Positions 1-10,377 of a stretch of 64,000 bases of DNA are shown one piece after another. Source of the stretch: Streptomyces sp. col6 (GTDB lineage Bacteria > Actinomycetota > Actinomycetes > Streptomycetales > Streptomycetaceae); the NCBI RefSeq assembly GCF_008042035.1, contig NZ_RDBL01000013.1, forward strand, positions 1,306,962 to 1,370,961. Direction: 5' to 3'. Both the position numbers and the translations under genes were made by a program. The notes beneath the pieces are model-generated. The model ran no database searches and was not told where the DNA came from. It saw only the letters and a list, made by a program, of their open reading frames with translations. Position 1 is the first letter of the stretch. Each line of letters starts with the position of its first letter.

Positions 1-1
1 C

Positions 2-814
2 CCGCGCCCTGCACCGGACGAGACCGCCTGGCCGCCTCCCGAAACCCCCCTGCGCGGCCCCCGCCGGTACCGGCCCGTGGCCGCCGGTGTCTGCGTGGTC
101 CTCGGGCTCGGGCTGATCGGCGGGGCCGCCGCCGGCAGCTGGCTGGCCGAAGGCCCGGACGACGACCCCGCCGCCCGCAGCGCGTACACCATGGGCCGGG
201 AGGCCTGGCACAGCGTCCCCGTGGACACCCTCTTCCCCCGCACCCTGAAGGGCGACGGAGCCGGGCCCGGCGGCGCCGACCGGGTCTGGACGAGGCTCGC
301 CGTCGCCCCGGACAGCGGCTGCTCCACCGCACTCGACCCGCTGCTGACCAAGACGCTGCGCACGGTCGGCTGCGCCCATGTGCTGCGGGCCACGTACACG
401 GACGCCACGGCCAGCAGCGTCACCACCGTCGGACTGGTCTTCACCGAGGCCGACACCGAGGCGATGCGCGCCCTGAGCACCCGGTTCACCGACGAGCACC
501 TGGACCGGCGCACCGACCTGCTGCCCCGCGCCTACCCGGTGAAGGACAGCCCCGCGGCCGCGTTCCGCGACCGGCAGCGCGCCAGCTGGTCCATCCACGT
601 GCTGACCGAGATCCCCGTCGTCTCCTTCGCCGTGTCCGGATTCGCCGACGGACGTGCCGCCACCCCGCCCCGGCCCGCCGCACAGGCCATGGCCTCGGGC
701 GGGACGACCGCCGCCGCGCAGGCCGGGCTCGGCCACGAGGCCAAGGGCGTGGCCGACCGGGTCGAGCGCGCCCTGCGCACCCATGTCGCCGACCTCACGG
801 AGCAGCCCGGATGA
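2..814 (+). CDS. Membrane-anchored protein of unknown function, 5' end outside the window
   Basis: The reading frame is open from the window edge, so the true start lies upstream; the GTG at 77 sits just before the membrane segment and would leave no cytoplasmic part. A Pro/Arg-rich stretch precedes one hydrophobic helix (Gly/Ala/Leu/Val-rich, codons near 77-140), followed by about 200 extracytoplasmic residues ending in an Ala-rich tail. The stop overlaps the mycosin start (ATGA), so the two are translationally coupled. That coupling suggests a role around type VII secretion, which is inference from context only. I recognise no catalytic motif. Confidence 0.75.
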   Translation, partial: PRPAPDETAWPPPETPLRGPRRYRPVAAGVCVVLGLGLIGGAAAGSWLAEGPDDDPAARSAYTMGREAWHSVPVDTLFPRTLKGDGAGPGGADRVWTRLAVAPDSGCSTALDPLLTKTLRTVGCAHVLRATYTDATASSVTTVGLVFTEADTEAMRALSTRFTDEHLDRRTDLLPRAYPVKDSPAAAFRDRQRASWSIHVLTEIPVVSFAVSGFADGRAATPPRPAAQAMASGGTTAAAQAGLGHEAKGVADRVERALRTHVADLTEQPG

Positions 815-2040
815 TCCGCCACCGCGTCCCCGGGCCCCTGCGGAGGTTCGTGGGTCCGCGACGGTCCGCCCGGCGGACCCTCGGCACGCTCTGCGCGGCC
901 ACCGCCCTCGTCCTGCTCCCCGCGACCCCGGCGGGGGCCGACACCATCCGGGCCCAGCAGTGGGGGCTGGACGCCCTGCACACCGACCGGGCCTGGGAGG
1001 CCACCCGGGGCAAGGGCGTCACCGTCGCCGTCGTGGACACCGGGGTCGACGGCAGCCTGCCCGACCTCGCGGGCCAGGTCCTGCCCGGCAAGGACCTGAT
1101 CGGCTTCGGCGCGGAGCGCGGCGACAAGGCATGGGCCCGGCACGGCACCGCCATGGCCGGGATCATCGCGGGCCGGGGCCACGGCAGCGGACGCGCCGAC
1201 GGCGTCCTCGGCATCGCGCCCGAGGCGAGGATCCTCCCGGTCCGCGTCATCCTCGAAGCGAGCGACCCGGCCCGCGCCGAGGCCCGCAGGACCCGGGGCA
1301 CCGCGCTCGCCGACGGCATCCGCTGGGCCGCCGACCACGGCGCCGACGTCATCAACCTCTCCCTGGGCGACGACAGCGAGTCCGCACACCCCGAGCCGGG
1401 CGAGGACGCCGCCGTCCAGTACGCCCTGAAGAAGGGAGCCGTCGTCGTCGCCTCGGCCGGCAACGGCGGCGAGAAGGGCGACCACATCTCGTATCCCGCC
1501 GCCTACCCCGGGGTCATCGCCGCCGCGGCCGTCGACCGGTACGGCACGCACGCCTCGTTCTCCACGCGCCGCTGGTACGCCACCGTGAGCGCCCCCGGCG
1601 ACGACATCGTCGTACCGGCGCCCGACCGCAAGTACTACGTGGAGTGGGGCACCTCCGCCGCCGCCGCGTTCGTCTCCGGCGCGGTGGCCCTCGTCAGGTC
1701 CGCGCACCCCGGGCTCTCGCCCGCGCAGATCAAGAAGCTCCTCACCGACACCGCGCGCGACGCCCCCGCCTCCGGCCGCGACGACGCGCGCGGCTACGGG
1801 ATCGTCGATCCCGCGGCGGCCATCGAGGCGGGCGGCCGGGTGCGCCCCGCCGAGGTGCGCGGCGAATCCGCCCCCGCCGGTTACCGCAAGCGGTACTTCG
1901 GCCCCGGGCCCACGCCCGAGCCGGAGGACGGCGGCCCGGCCGGATGGCTCGCCCCGGCGGCCGGCGGCCTCGGTGTGCTCCTGCTCGCGGCAGGCGTCCT
2001 GCTCCGGCGCGGCCGCGCGTTCTCCGCCCGGCGCCGTTGA
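811..2040 (+). CDS. mycP: Mycosin-type S8 serine protease (type VII secretion associated)
   Basis: 409-residue subtilisin-like protease. A signal peptide covers roughly residues 20-44. The catalytic triad is visible: Asp76 in VVDTGVDG, His111 in HGTAMAG and Ser282 in GTSAAAAF. A C-terminal Ala/Gly/Leu-rich membrane helix is followed by a basic tail (RRGRAFSARRR). Signal peptide, S8 domain and C-terminal anchor is the MycP architecture; mycosins cleave substrates or stabilise ESX secretion complexes on the outer face of the membrane. The start overlaps the preceding stop by 4 nt. The other ESX components, if present, lie left of the window. Confidence 0.9.
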   Translation: MIRHRVPGPLRRFVGPRRSARRTLGTLCAATALVLLPATPAGADTIRAQQWGLDALHTDRAWEATRGKGVTVAVVDTGVDGSLPDLAGQVLPGKDLIGFGAERGDKAWARHGTAMAGIIAGRGHGSGRADGVLGIAPEARILPVRVILEASDPARAEARRTRGTALADGIRWAADHGADVINLSLGDDSESAHPEPGEDAAVQYALKKGAVVVASAGNGGEKGDHISYPAAYPGVIAAAAVDRYGTHASFSTRRWYATVSAPGDDIVVPAPDRKYYVEWGTSAAAAFVSGAVALVRSAHPGLSPAQIKKLLTDTARDAPASGRDDARGYGIVDPAAAIEAGGRVRPAEVRGESAPAGYRKRYFGPGPTPEPEDGGPAGWLAPAAGGLGVLLLAAGVLLRRGRAFSARRR

Positions 2041-2050
2041 GCGCGCGGAC

Positions 2051-2953
2051 TCACCGCGCGCTCAGCACCTTCACCGCCGCCTTCGCCGCCGACTCGACGA
2101 GCTCGATGCCACTCTCCTTGGACGCCTGGCCGCCGGACAGCACCGCCACCAGATAGGTGTGGCCGTCCGCCGTCACCCGCCCGATGCTGTTGACGTTCCA
2201 CAGCCCGGTGGCGGTACGCGGCATCCAGCCGTTCTTCAGCGCCCAGGCGTCGCCCGCCGCCGAGACGCCCCACTGCTGGTCGGCCTCCACCCGGGCCATC
2301 AGCCCACGTATGTACGCCCGCGACGTCTCGCTGAGGGCCGCGTCCGTCTCCGTACCGAACACCGCCCCCAGCAGCGTCAGCTGGTCGGCCGCCGTGGTGC
2401 TCGTCAGCCCCCAGGCGTGCGACGCGGTCGTCGCGGTGAGCCCCAGCCGTGCGTTCGCCGCGTCCAGTCCCGCCGCCCCGCCGGCCGCCGCCAGCAGCGC
2501 GGTCGCGGAGTCGTTGTCGCTCCTCTCGATCATCGCGGCAGCCCGGGTGCGCTCGGCGGCGGTCAGCGTGCGCCCCTCGTCCTGGGCCCGCAGCAGCAGC
2601 GCCGCCAGGATGTCCACCTTGACGATGCTCGCCGTCGCGTACGTCGCGTCCGCGCCCCCGTACACCGCACGCGTACCGCTGCCGCTGTCCAGCACCGCGA
2701 CCGAGAGCGCCGCCGCCGACGTCTCGCCCACCAGCGGCTCGACGGCCGCCTCCAGCTCCGCGTCCAGATCCACCGACGGCTCCTCGCTCGCTTCCGGGGG
2801 CGGTGACGCCGACGATACGGAGGCGACCGCGGCCGGCGCCCGGTCCGGCGCACGGCCGATGACGTACGCGCCCCCGGCGGCCGAGACGGCCAGCACGGCG
2901 GCGGCCGTCAGGGATACGGGCAGGGCGCGACGGCGTACGCGGTGTCGGGGCAT
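2051..2953 (-). CDS. Beta-lactamase-like (class A/PBP fold) secreted serine hydrolase
   Basis: 300 residues if it starts at ATG 2953, which puts the basic signal peptide (MPRHRVRRRALPVS then a hydrophobic core) at the N-terminus; upstream in-frame codons encode Arg-rich junk. The class A serine-hydrolase motifs are present: Ser109-x-x-Lys112 (SIVK), Ser145-Asp-Asn147 (SDN) and a KNG in place of KTG. I see no clear Glu166-type omega loop, so this may be a PBP-like carboxypeptidase or unknown hydrolase and not a resistance enzyme. It is convergent with the mycosin gene, 10 nt apart, and divergent from the SseB-family gene. Confidence 0.85.
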   Translation of the reverse strand: MPRHRVRRRALPVSLTAAAVLAVSAAGGAYVIGRAPDRAPAAVASVSSASPPPEASEEPSVDLDAELEAAVEPLVGETSAAALSVAVLDSGSGTRAVYGGADATYATASIVKVDILAALLLRAQDEGRTLTAAERTRAAAMIERSDNDSATALLAAAGGAAGLDAANARLGLTATTASHAWGLTSTTAADQLTLLGAVFGTETDAALSETSRAYIRGLMARVEADQQWGVSAAGDAWALKNGWMPRTATGLWNVNSIGRVTADGHTYLVAVLSGGQASKESGIELVESAAKAAVKVLSAR

Positions 2954-3039
2954 GGCCCGGACGCTAGGAACCGCGGCTGAGAACCGGCTGGGTCCGACCT
3001 GTCGGCCTGATGAGAATGCCCAGGCACTACGCTCGCCCC

Positions 3040-3768
3040 GTGGAGCAGAAGAACATTCCGGACCCCGGTTACTCCGACGACGACGGCACCGCCGACCCCG
3101 CCCTGGCCACGGCCCTCGCCGCCTGGGCCGAGGACCGCACCGCCGTCGCACCGGTGCTCGAAGCCCTGAAGGGCGCCCGGCTCCTGGTCCCCGTCGTCGC
3201 CGTACTCGGCGAGGTCGAGGAGGACGAGCGGGGGCTGCGCCGGGAGAAGACGAGCGACATGGCCGTGCCCACGCTCCAGGCCGGTGGCCGCCGCGCCCTG
3301 CCCGCCTTCACCTCCACCGCGTCGCTGGCCCGCTGGGACCCGCAGGCCCGCCCCGTCGCCGTACCCCTGCACCAGGCGCTCCGGGCCGCCGCGCACGAGA
3401 AGGCGGACACGGTGGTGCTCGACCTCGCCGGACCGGTGGCCTTCGAGCTGACCGGGTCCGCCCTGCGCGCCCTCGCCGAGGGCCGCACCAGCGCGGACCC
3501 GCTGGACGACCCCGCCGTCACCGCCGCCGTACGCGAAGCCGTCGCCGCCGAGCCCGCCGTGCTCCGCGCCCACCTCGGCCCCGGCAGCGCCGACGGCACC
3601 CTCGCCCTGGTCCTCGCGGCCGGCGCGGACCCCGCTCGGGCGGCGGGACGCGTGGCCCGCGCGCTGGCCGCCGACGAGGTGCTGCGGGCCCGGCTGGTCC
3701 GGGGCCTGGACCTCGCGCTGCTCCCGGCCGGCGCGCACACACCGGGTGAGCCCCTGTTCACGCGCTGA
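3040..3768 (+). CDS. SseB-family protein
   Basis: 242 residues from GTG 3040 (protein begins MEQKNIPDPGYSDDD); an ATG at 3010 would add ten residues but lies next to the divergent promoter. The N-terminal ~120 residues match the SseB fold as I know it (LLVPVVAVLGE, then LPAFTSTASLARW and AVPLHQALRAA). The C-terminal half is an Ala-rich alpha/beta region. SseB-family proteins are cytosolic and their biochemical role in actinomycetes is not established. No Shine-Dalgarno is evident before either start, so a near-leaderless transcript is possible. Confidence 0.8.
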   Translation: MEQKNIPDPGYSDDDGTADPALATALAAWAEDRTAVAPVLEALKGARLLVPVVAVLGEVEEDERGLRREKTSDMAVPTLQAGGRRALPAFTSTASLARWDPQARPVAVPLHQALRAAAHEKADTVVLDLAGPVAFELTGSALRALAEGRTSADPLDDPAVTAAVREAVAAEPAVLRAHLGPGSADGTLALVLAAGADPARAAGRVARALAADEVLRARLVRGLDLALLPAGAHTPGEPLFTR

Positions 3769-3851
3769 TCACCCCTTCGGCTCAACGTGCGCGAAAGCGT
3801 GAGCAGCCGGAGAATTGCGAAGAAAAGGGACGATCTTCGCGAGGTGGTTGT

Positions 3852-4559
3852 ATGCAGGCGCGGACAGCCGTGTCGGAGTTCCTCGGCACCCTGCTGCTGG
3901 TTTTCTTCGCCGTGGGAGCGGCGGTGCTGTGCGTCGATTACATCGGAACCCTGGGCATCGCCCTGGCCTTCGGTTTCGTGCTCCTCGCGCTCGCCTACGC
4001 CCTCGGCCCGATCTCCGGCTGCCACATCAATCCGGCGGTCACGCTCGGCATGCTGGCCGCGCGGCGGATCGACGTGCGCACGGCGGTGACGTACTGGATC
4101 GCACAGTTCCTCGGCGGCATCGCCGGTGCGGCGCTGCTGTTCCTGCTGGCCAAGCAGGTGCCGGGGCTGAAGACGAGCGGAAAGTTCGGCAGCAATGGCT
4201 ACGGCGACCGCTCGGACGTGCACATCAACCTCGGCGGCGCGTTCCTGGCCGAGGTGGTGCTCACCTTCCTGCTGGTCTTCGTGGTCCTCGCGGTGACCCA
4301 CAAGGTGGCGGTCGTCGGCTTCGACGGCCTGCCCATCGGTATCTCCCTCGCGGTGATCCACCTGGTCGGCATCCCGCTCACCGGCACCTCGGTCAACCCG
4401 GCCCGGAGCCTCGGCCCGGCCCTGTTCGCCGGCGGCGCCGCCCTCTCCCAGCTGTGGCTGTTCATCGTGGCCCCGCTGATCGGCGGCATCCTCGCGGCGC
4501 TCGCCCACCGGCTGACCCACCCCTCGATGCGCGGCGGGGAGACGACCGCGGAGGTCTGA
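3852..4559 (+). CDS. aqpZ: Aquaporin (MIP family), AqpZ-like water channel
   Basis: 235-residue six-helix channel protein. Both half-helix signatures are present: Asn60-Pro-Ala in HINPAV and Asn182-Pro-Ala in SVNPARS. The likely selectivity filter reads Phe40, His170, Thr179 and Arg185, equivalent to Phe43/His174/Thr183/Arg189 of E. coli AqpZ, which is known to select water over glycerol. The gene is monocistronic, followed immediately by a strong hairpin terminator. Water selectivity is inferred from these four residues. Confidence 0.9.
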   Translation: MQARTAVSEFLGTLLLVFFAVGAAVLCVDYIGTLGIALAFGFVLLALAYALGPISGCHINPAVTLGMLAARRIDVRTAVTYWIAQFLGGIAGAALLFLLAKQVPGLKTSGKFGSNGYGDRSDVHINLGGAFLAEVVLTFLLVFVVLAVTHKVAVVGFDGLPIGISLAVIHLVGIPLTGTSVNPARSLGPALFAGGAALSQLWLFIVAPLIGGILAALAHRLTHPSMRGGETTAEV

Positions 4560-4577
4560 CCCGTACTCGCGAAGCGA

Positions 4578-4610
4578 CGAGCCCCCGCCGGAAGCACCGG
4601 CGGGGGCTCG
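4578..4610. terminator. Hairpin terminator between aquaporin and DUF1844 genes
   Basis: Perfect 14-bp inverted repeat (arms 4578-4591 and 4597-4610, loop AAGCA). It lies between convergent genes and can serve both strands; there is no long U-tract, as is usual for Streptomyces. Confidence 0.8.
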
Positions 4611-4643
4611 TTCACGTACGTACGGACGGAAGGGGCGGACGTC

Positions 4644-5006
4644 TCAGCCGAAGACCGGGCCGGTGTACTTCTCGCCCGGACCCTGGCCCGGCTCGTCCGG
4701 GACGAGCGAGGCCTCGCGGAAGGCGAGCTGGAGGGACTTCAGGCCGTCGCGCAGCGGGGCGGCGTGGAAGGAGCTGATCTCCGTGGTGCTCGCGTCCAGC
4801 AGGCCGGCCAGCGCGTGGACCAGCTTGCGGGCCTCGTCGAGGTCCTTGTGCGCGTCGCCGTCCTCGGTCAGGCCGAGCTTCACGGCGGCGGCGCTCATCA
4901 GGTTGACGGCGACCGTCACGATGACCTCGACGGCGGGCACCTCCGCGATGTCGCGGGCCATCTCGTCGAAGCCGGGGGAATCACTGCTGGGGGTCGCGTC
5001 ACTCAT
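4644..5006 (-). CDS. DUF1844 domain protein
   Basis: 120 residues starting at ATG 5006 (MSDATPSS). The core (MARDIAEVPAVEVIVTVAVN, then MSAAAVKLGL and DLDEARKLVHALAGLL) matches the small helical DUF1844 family found next to infC in actinobacteria. It is predicted cytosolic with an amphipathic helical core and an acidic disordered N-terminus. It is divergent from the infC operon, whose promoter lies about 70 nt beyond its start. Function unknown; the conserved position next to translation genes is suggestive only. Confidence 0.85.
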   Translation of the reverse strand: MSDATPSSDSPGFDEMARDIAEVPAVEVIVTVAVNLMSAAAVKLGLTEDGDAHKDLDEARKLVHALAGLLDASTTEISSFHAAPLRDGLKSLQLAFREASLVPDEPGQGPGEKYTGPVFG

Positions 5007-5392
5007 GCGCCTTACGATAGGCCCACGGCGCCGGCCCGCCGCCCGCGGGAGCGGCCGCACGGGCCGGTTGGTGCCCGCCCCGCCGAGCTGCTAACCTTGT
5101 GTAACGACCGGCTGGGCAGCTATGTGCCCGGCCCACAAGTGGAGGCTCCGCTCTCCCACCTAGCCGTCCCCAGGACGGCGGGTCACCGGTCAGGTGGTCC
5201 CCATCGTTCCGTACGGACGATGGAACCACCCGATGCGCCCCGCGGTTCACCGTGGCGGTGTTCCGGTTTGCCAGGAGCCCCGCCTGTGTCCCGTCCGGGG
5301 CATTTTTGTTGCTCCGACGCGGTTGGTCTGTCTGAAACAGACGTTACGTGGCTGTCCGCCAGGCGGTCGCGTGGTGCTACCGAGGAGGATCC
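5007..5392 (+). promoter_or_regulatory. infC operon promoter and structured leader RNA
   Basis: No protein gene fits here. A plausible promoter is TTGGTG (5068-5073), 18-nt spacer, TAACCT (5092-5097), giving a leader of about 290 nt. The leader holds a long hairpin at 5193-5230 (outer GGTGG/CCACC, inner CCATCGT/ACGATGG) and a terminator-like hairpin at 5277-5301 with a T-run. Leaders before infC-rpmI-rplT are known to sense free L20 in Bacillus (transcription) and E. coli (translation); whether this one does is inference. Confidence 0.6.
5277..5307 (+). terminator. Terminator-like attenuator in the infC leader
   Basis: GCCCCG (5277-5282) pairs with CGGGGC (5296-5301), followed by ATTTTT (5302-5307). 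A T-run is rare in this GC-rich genome. GGCGG at 5254-5258 could pair with CCGCC at 5280-5284 and exclude the terminator stem, giving a possible antiterminator. Confidence 0.6.
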
Positions 5393-6055
5393 ATCAGCGC
5401 CGAGCCCCGCATCAACGACCGGATTCGCGTGCCCGAGGTGCGACTTGTCGGTCCCAGCGGCGAGCAGGTCGGGATTGTGCCGCTTGCCAAGGCCCTGGAA
5501 CTCGCACAGGAGTACGACCTCGACCTGGTCGAGGTGGCGGCTACCGCCCGTCCGCCCGTGTGCAAGCTCATGGACTACGGGAAGTTCAAGTACGAGTCGG
5601 CCATGAAGGCCCGTGAGGCGCGCAAGAACCAGGCGCACACGGTCATCAAGGAGATGAAGCTCCGGCCGAAGATCGACCCGCACGACTATGACACCAAGAA
5701 GGGTCACGTCGTCCGGTTCCTCAAGCAGGGCGACAAGGTCAAGATCACGATCATGTTCCGTGGTCGTGAGCAGTCCCGCCCCGAGCTGGGCTTCCGACTG
5801 CTCCAGCGTCTCGCTTCGGACGTCGAGGAACTCGGCTTCATCGAGTCCAACCCGAAGCAGGACGGCCGGAACATGATCATGGTTCTGGGCCCGCACAAGA
5901 AGAAGACCGAAGCCATGGCCGAGGCCCGCGAGGCCCAGGCCGCCCGCAAGGCGGAGCGCCAGGGGAACAACACCCCCGACGCCGCGCCCGAGGGTCAGGC
6001 GCCCGAGGCTCCGGCCGAGGCGGCGCCCGAGGCCGAGACACCTTCCGAGGCGTGA
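5393..6055 (+). CDS. infC: Translation initiation factor IF-3 (probable AUC start)
   Basis: 220-residue IF-3: N-domain ([16 protein letters not shown] ... [10 protein letters not shown]), linker, C-domain ([28 protein letters not shown]) and a Pro/Ala/Glu-rich C-terminal extension typical of actinobacteria. IF-3 binds the 30S subunit and discriminates against non-AUG starts. A strong Shine-Dalgarno GAGGAGG (5382-5388) stands 4 nt before the in-frame ATC at 5393, just before the conserved Ser-Ala-Glu-Pro-Arg-Ile; the upstream in-frame GTG at 5348 has no such site. An AUC start would allow autoregulation, as with E. coli infC (AUU). Heads infC-rpmI-rplT. Confidence 0.93.
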   Translation: MSAEPRINDRIRVPEVRLVGPSGEQVGIVPLAKALELAQEYDLDLVEVAATARPPVCKLMDYGKFKYESAMKAREARKNQAHTVIKEMKLRPKIDPHDYDTKKGHVVRFLKQGDKVKITIMFRGREQSRPELGFRLLQRLASDVEELGFIESNPKQDGRNMIMVLGPHKKKTEAMAEAREAQAARKAERQGNNTPDAAPEGQAPEAPAEAAPEAETPSEA

Positions 6056-6060
6056 CCGCG

Positions 6061-6083
6061 GGGGGTGCCATCCAGGCACCCCC
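6061..6083 (+). other. Intercistronic hairpin infC-rpmI
   Basis: Nine-base-pair perfect hairpin (arms 6061-6069 and 6075-6083, loop ATCCA) 6 nt after the infC stop and before rpmI. It could be a partial terminator, a processing site or part of an L20-responsive structure. Confidence 0.5.
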
Positions 6084-6175
6084 GGGTCCCCGCGGAACCC
6101 CCATCAAGATCTGACGCCCCTGTAGTCCGGTGCCCGCACCGAGAGGGGCGCCACTGACGAGGAGAGAACGGCGCG

Positions 6176-6370
6176 ATGCCGAAGAACAAGACGCACAGCG
6201 GTGCCAGCAAGCGCTTCAAGATCACCGGCTCCGGCAAGGTGCTCCGCGAGAGGGCCGGCAAGCGCCACCTGCTCGAGCACAAGTCGTCCAAGAAGACCCG
6301 CTCGCTGACCGGCACGGTCGTCGTGGCTCCGGCCGACGCCAAGAAGATCAAGAAGCTTCTCGGCAAGTGA
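6176..6370 (+). CDS. rpmI: 50S ribosomal protein L35
   Basis: 64 residues, the usual length. The sequence begins [20 protein letters not shown] and ends KKIKKLLGK, with the family's Lys/Arg-rich core ([17 protein letters not shown]). Shine-Dalgarno GAGGAGAG lies just upstream. It is the middle gene of infC-rpmI-rplT, with hairpins on both sides, so its stoichiometry relative to IF-3 and L20 may be set post-transcriptionally. Confidence 0.97.
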   Translation: MPKNKTHSGASKRFKITGSGKVLRERAGKRHLLEHKSSKKTRSLTGTVVVAPADAKKIKKLLGK

Positions 6371-6377
6371 GGCCGTC

Positions 6378-6398
6378 GTCCCCGGATTCACCGGGGAC
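6378..6398 (+). other. Intercistronic hairpin rpmI-rplT
   Basis: Eight-base-pair perfect hairpin (GTCCCCGG at 6378-6385, loop ATTCA, CCGGGGAC at 6391-6398) in the rpmI-rplT gap. Same size and loop class as the infC-rpmI hairpin. Confidence 0.45.
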
Positions 6399-6477
6399 GC
6401 GCCCTCGATCCGACCGGGACCAATTCGTTTCCGGGCCGTGTGAGTACGACCACGGCCCCGCTACAAGGAGTTAACAA

Positions 6478-6861
6478 GTGGCACGCGTCAAGCGGGCAGT
6501 CAACGCCCACAAGAAGCGCCGGGCGATCCTCGAGCAGGCCAGCGGTTACCGCGGTCAGCGTTCGCGCCTGTACCGCAAGGCCAAGGAGCAGGTCACCCAC
6601 TCCCTGGTCTACAACTACAACGACCGCAAGAAGCGCAAGGGCGACTTCCGTCAGCTGTGGATCCAGCGCATCAACGCCGCTGCCCGCCAGAACGGCATGA
6701 CGTACAACCGCCTCATCCAGGGTCTGAAGGCCGCCAACGTCGAGGTGGACCGCAAGATCCTGGCCGAGCTCGCGGTCAACGACGCCAACGCGTTCGCCGC
6801 CCTCGTCGAGGTCGCCCAGAAGGCCCTCCCGAGCGACGTCAACGCCCCGAAGGCCGCCTGA
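6478..6861 (+). CDS. rplT: 50S ribosomal protein L20
   Basis: 127 residues from GTG 6478 with Shine-Dalgarno AAGGAG about 8 nt upstream. The sequence is the canonical L20: [20 protein letters not shown], then [20 protein letters not shown] and a C-terminal globular domain with [22 protein letters not shown]20 binds 23S rRNA early in 50S assembly and is the known repressor of this operon in several bacteria, which fits the structured leader upstream. Confidence 0.97.
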   Translation: MARVKRAVNAHKKRRAILEQASGYRGQRSRLYRKAKEQVTHSLVYNYNDRKKRKGDFRQLWIQRINAAARQNGMTYNRLIQGLKAANVEVDRKILAELAVNDANAFAALVEVAQKALPSDVNAPKAA

Positions 6862-6975
6862 CCCAGGCCGCACTTCTTGGCTCTCGAGCCGGACCCGCAG
6901 GCGCTCGCCGTCTGCGGGTCCGGTGCGTTGTACCACCAGGACCTTTTTCGTAACGCAGAGAGGCTCGCCGCCGAC

Positions 6976-7818
6976 ATGGGCACCCCCGAACTGATCTCCC
7001 CGCGATCGCCGCGGGTCGCCGCCGCCCGGCGGCTGGCCAGGCGCAACTTCCGCGGCAAGGAGCGCAGGTTCATCGCCGAGGGGCCGCAGGCCGTGCGGGA
7101 GGCCGCCGAGCACCGGGGCGCCGACGGCGAACCGACCCTCGTCGAACTCTTCGCCACCGTCGAGGCCGCCGAGCGCTACGCCGCCATCATCGACGCCGCC
7201 CACGAGGCGGGCGCCCGCGTCCACCTCGCCGACAGTGATGTCCTGGCCGACGTCTCGCAGACCGTCACCCCGCAGGGCCTCATCGGCGTCTGCCGCTTCC
7301 TCGACTCGCCCTTCGACGGGATCCTCGCGGCCCGGCCCCGGCTGGTCGCCGTCCTGGCCCACGTCCGCGATCCCGGGAACGCCGGCACGGTGCTGCGCTG
7401 CGCCGACGCGGCGGGTGCCGACGCGGTCGTCCTGACCGACGCCTCCGTCGACCTGTACAACCCCAAGTCGGTGCGCGCCTCGGTCGGTTCGCTCTTCCAT
7501 CTGCCGGTCGCCGTGGGCGTCCCCGTCGAGCAGGCCGTACGCGGACTGCGCGGGGCGGGGGTGCGCATCCTGGCCGCCGACGGCGCGGGCAGCGACGACC
7601 TCGACGACGAACTCGACGCCGGCACGATGGGCGGGCCCACCGCCTGGATCTTCGGCAACGAGGCCTGGGGGCTGCCCGAGGAGACCCGCGCCCTGGCCGA
7701 CGCCGTGGTGCGGGTGCCGATCCACGGCAAGGCGGAGAGCCTCAACCTCGCCACCGCCGCCGCGGTCTGCCTCTACGCCTCCGCGCGCGCCCAGCGTCCG
7801 CGCCGCACCACCGGCTGA
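6976..7818 (+). CDS. TrmH/SpoU-family RNA 2'-O-methyltransferase
   Basis: 280 residues from ATG 6976 (MGTPELISPRSPRVAAARRL); upstream in-frame codons are unlikely to be coding. An N-terminal substrate-binding domain (residues ~10-110) precedes a SPOUT domain whose knot motifs are visible: VRDPGNAGTVLRCADAAGAD, FGNEAWGLP and IHGKAESLNLATAAAV. It should use SAM to methylate a ribose 2'-OH in rRNA or tRNA; the target is not readable from sequence. Its position after rplT is usual for actinomycetes and points to rRNA or tRNA maturation. Confidence 0.9.
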   Translation: MGTPELISPRSPRVAAARRLARRNFRGKERRFIAEGPQAVREAAEHRGADGEPTLVELFATVEAAERYAAIIDAAHEAGARVHLADSDVLADVSQTVTPQGLIGVCRFLDSPFDGILAARPRLVAVLAHVRDPGNAGTVLRCADAAGADAVVLTDASVDLYNPKSVRASVGSLFHLPVAVGVPVEQAVRGLRGAGVRILAADGAGSDDLDDELDAGTMGGPTAWIFGNEAWGLPEETRALADAVVRVPIHGKAESLNLATAAAVCLYASARAQRPRRTTG

Positions 7819-7942
7819 GCGCCTCCGGGCGCCCCTGCTTCGACGGAGAGCCGCCACAGGGTGTCGCTCCGTCACCGACGACTAGTAGGGTGACGCACTC
7901 GGGGGTGGCCCACTGCACCGGTTCGAGAGGTGGGGTACGGGA

Positions 7943-10376
<2,434 letters not shown>

Positions 10377-10377
<1 letters not shown>

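Noticed and set aside
532-1707. Long ORFs antisense to the mycosin gene
   Set aside because: GC-rich genomes give long open frames on every strand; sequence is low complexity and has no domain, and the sense gene is certain.
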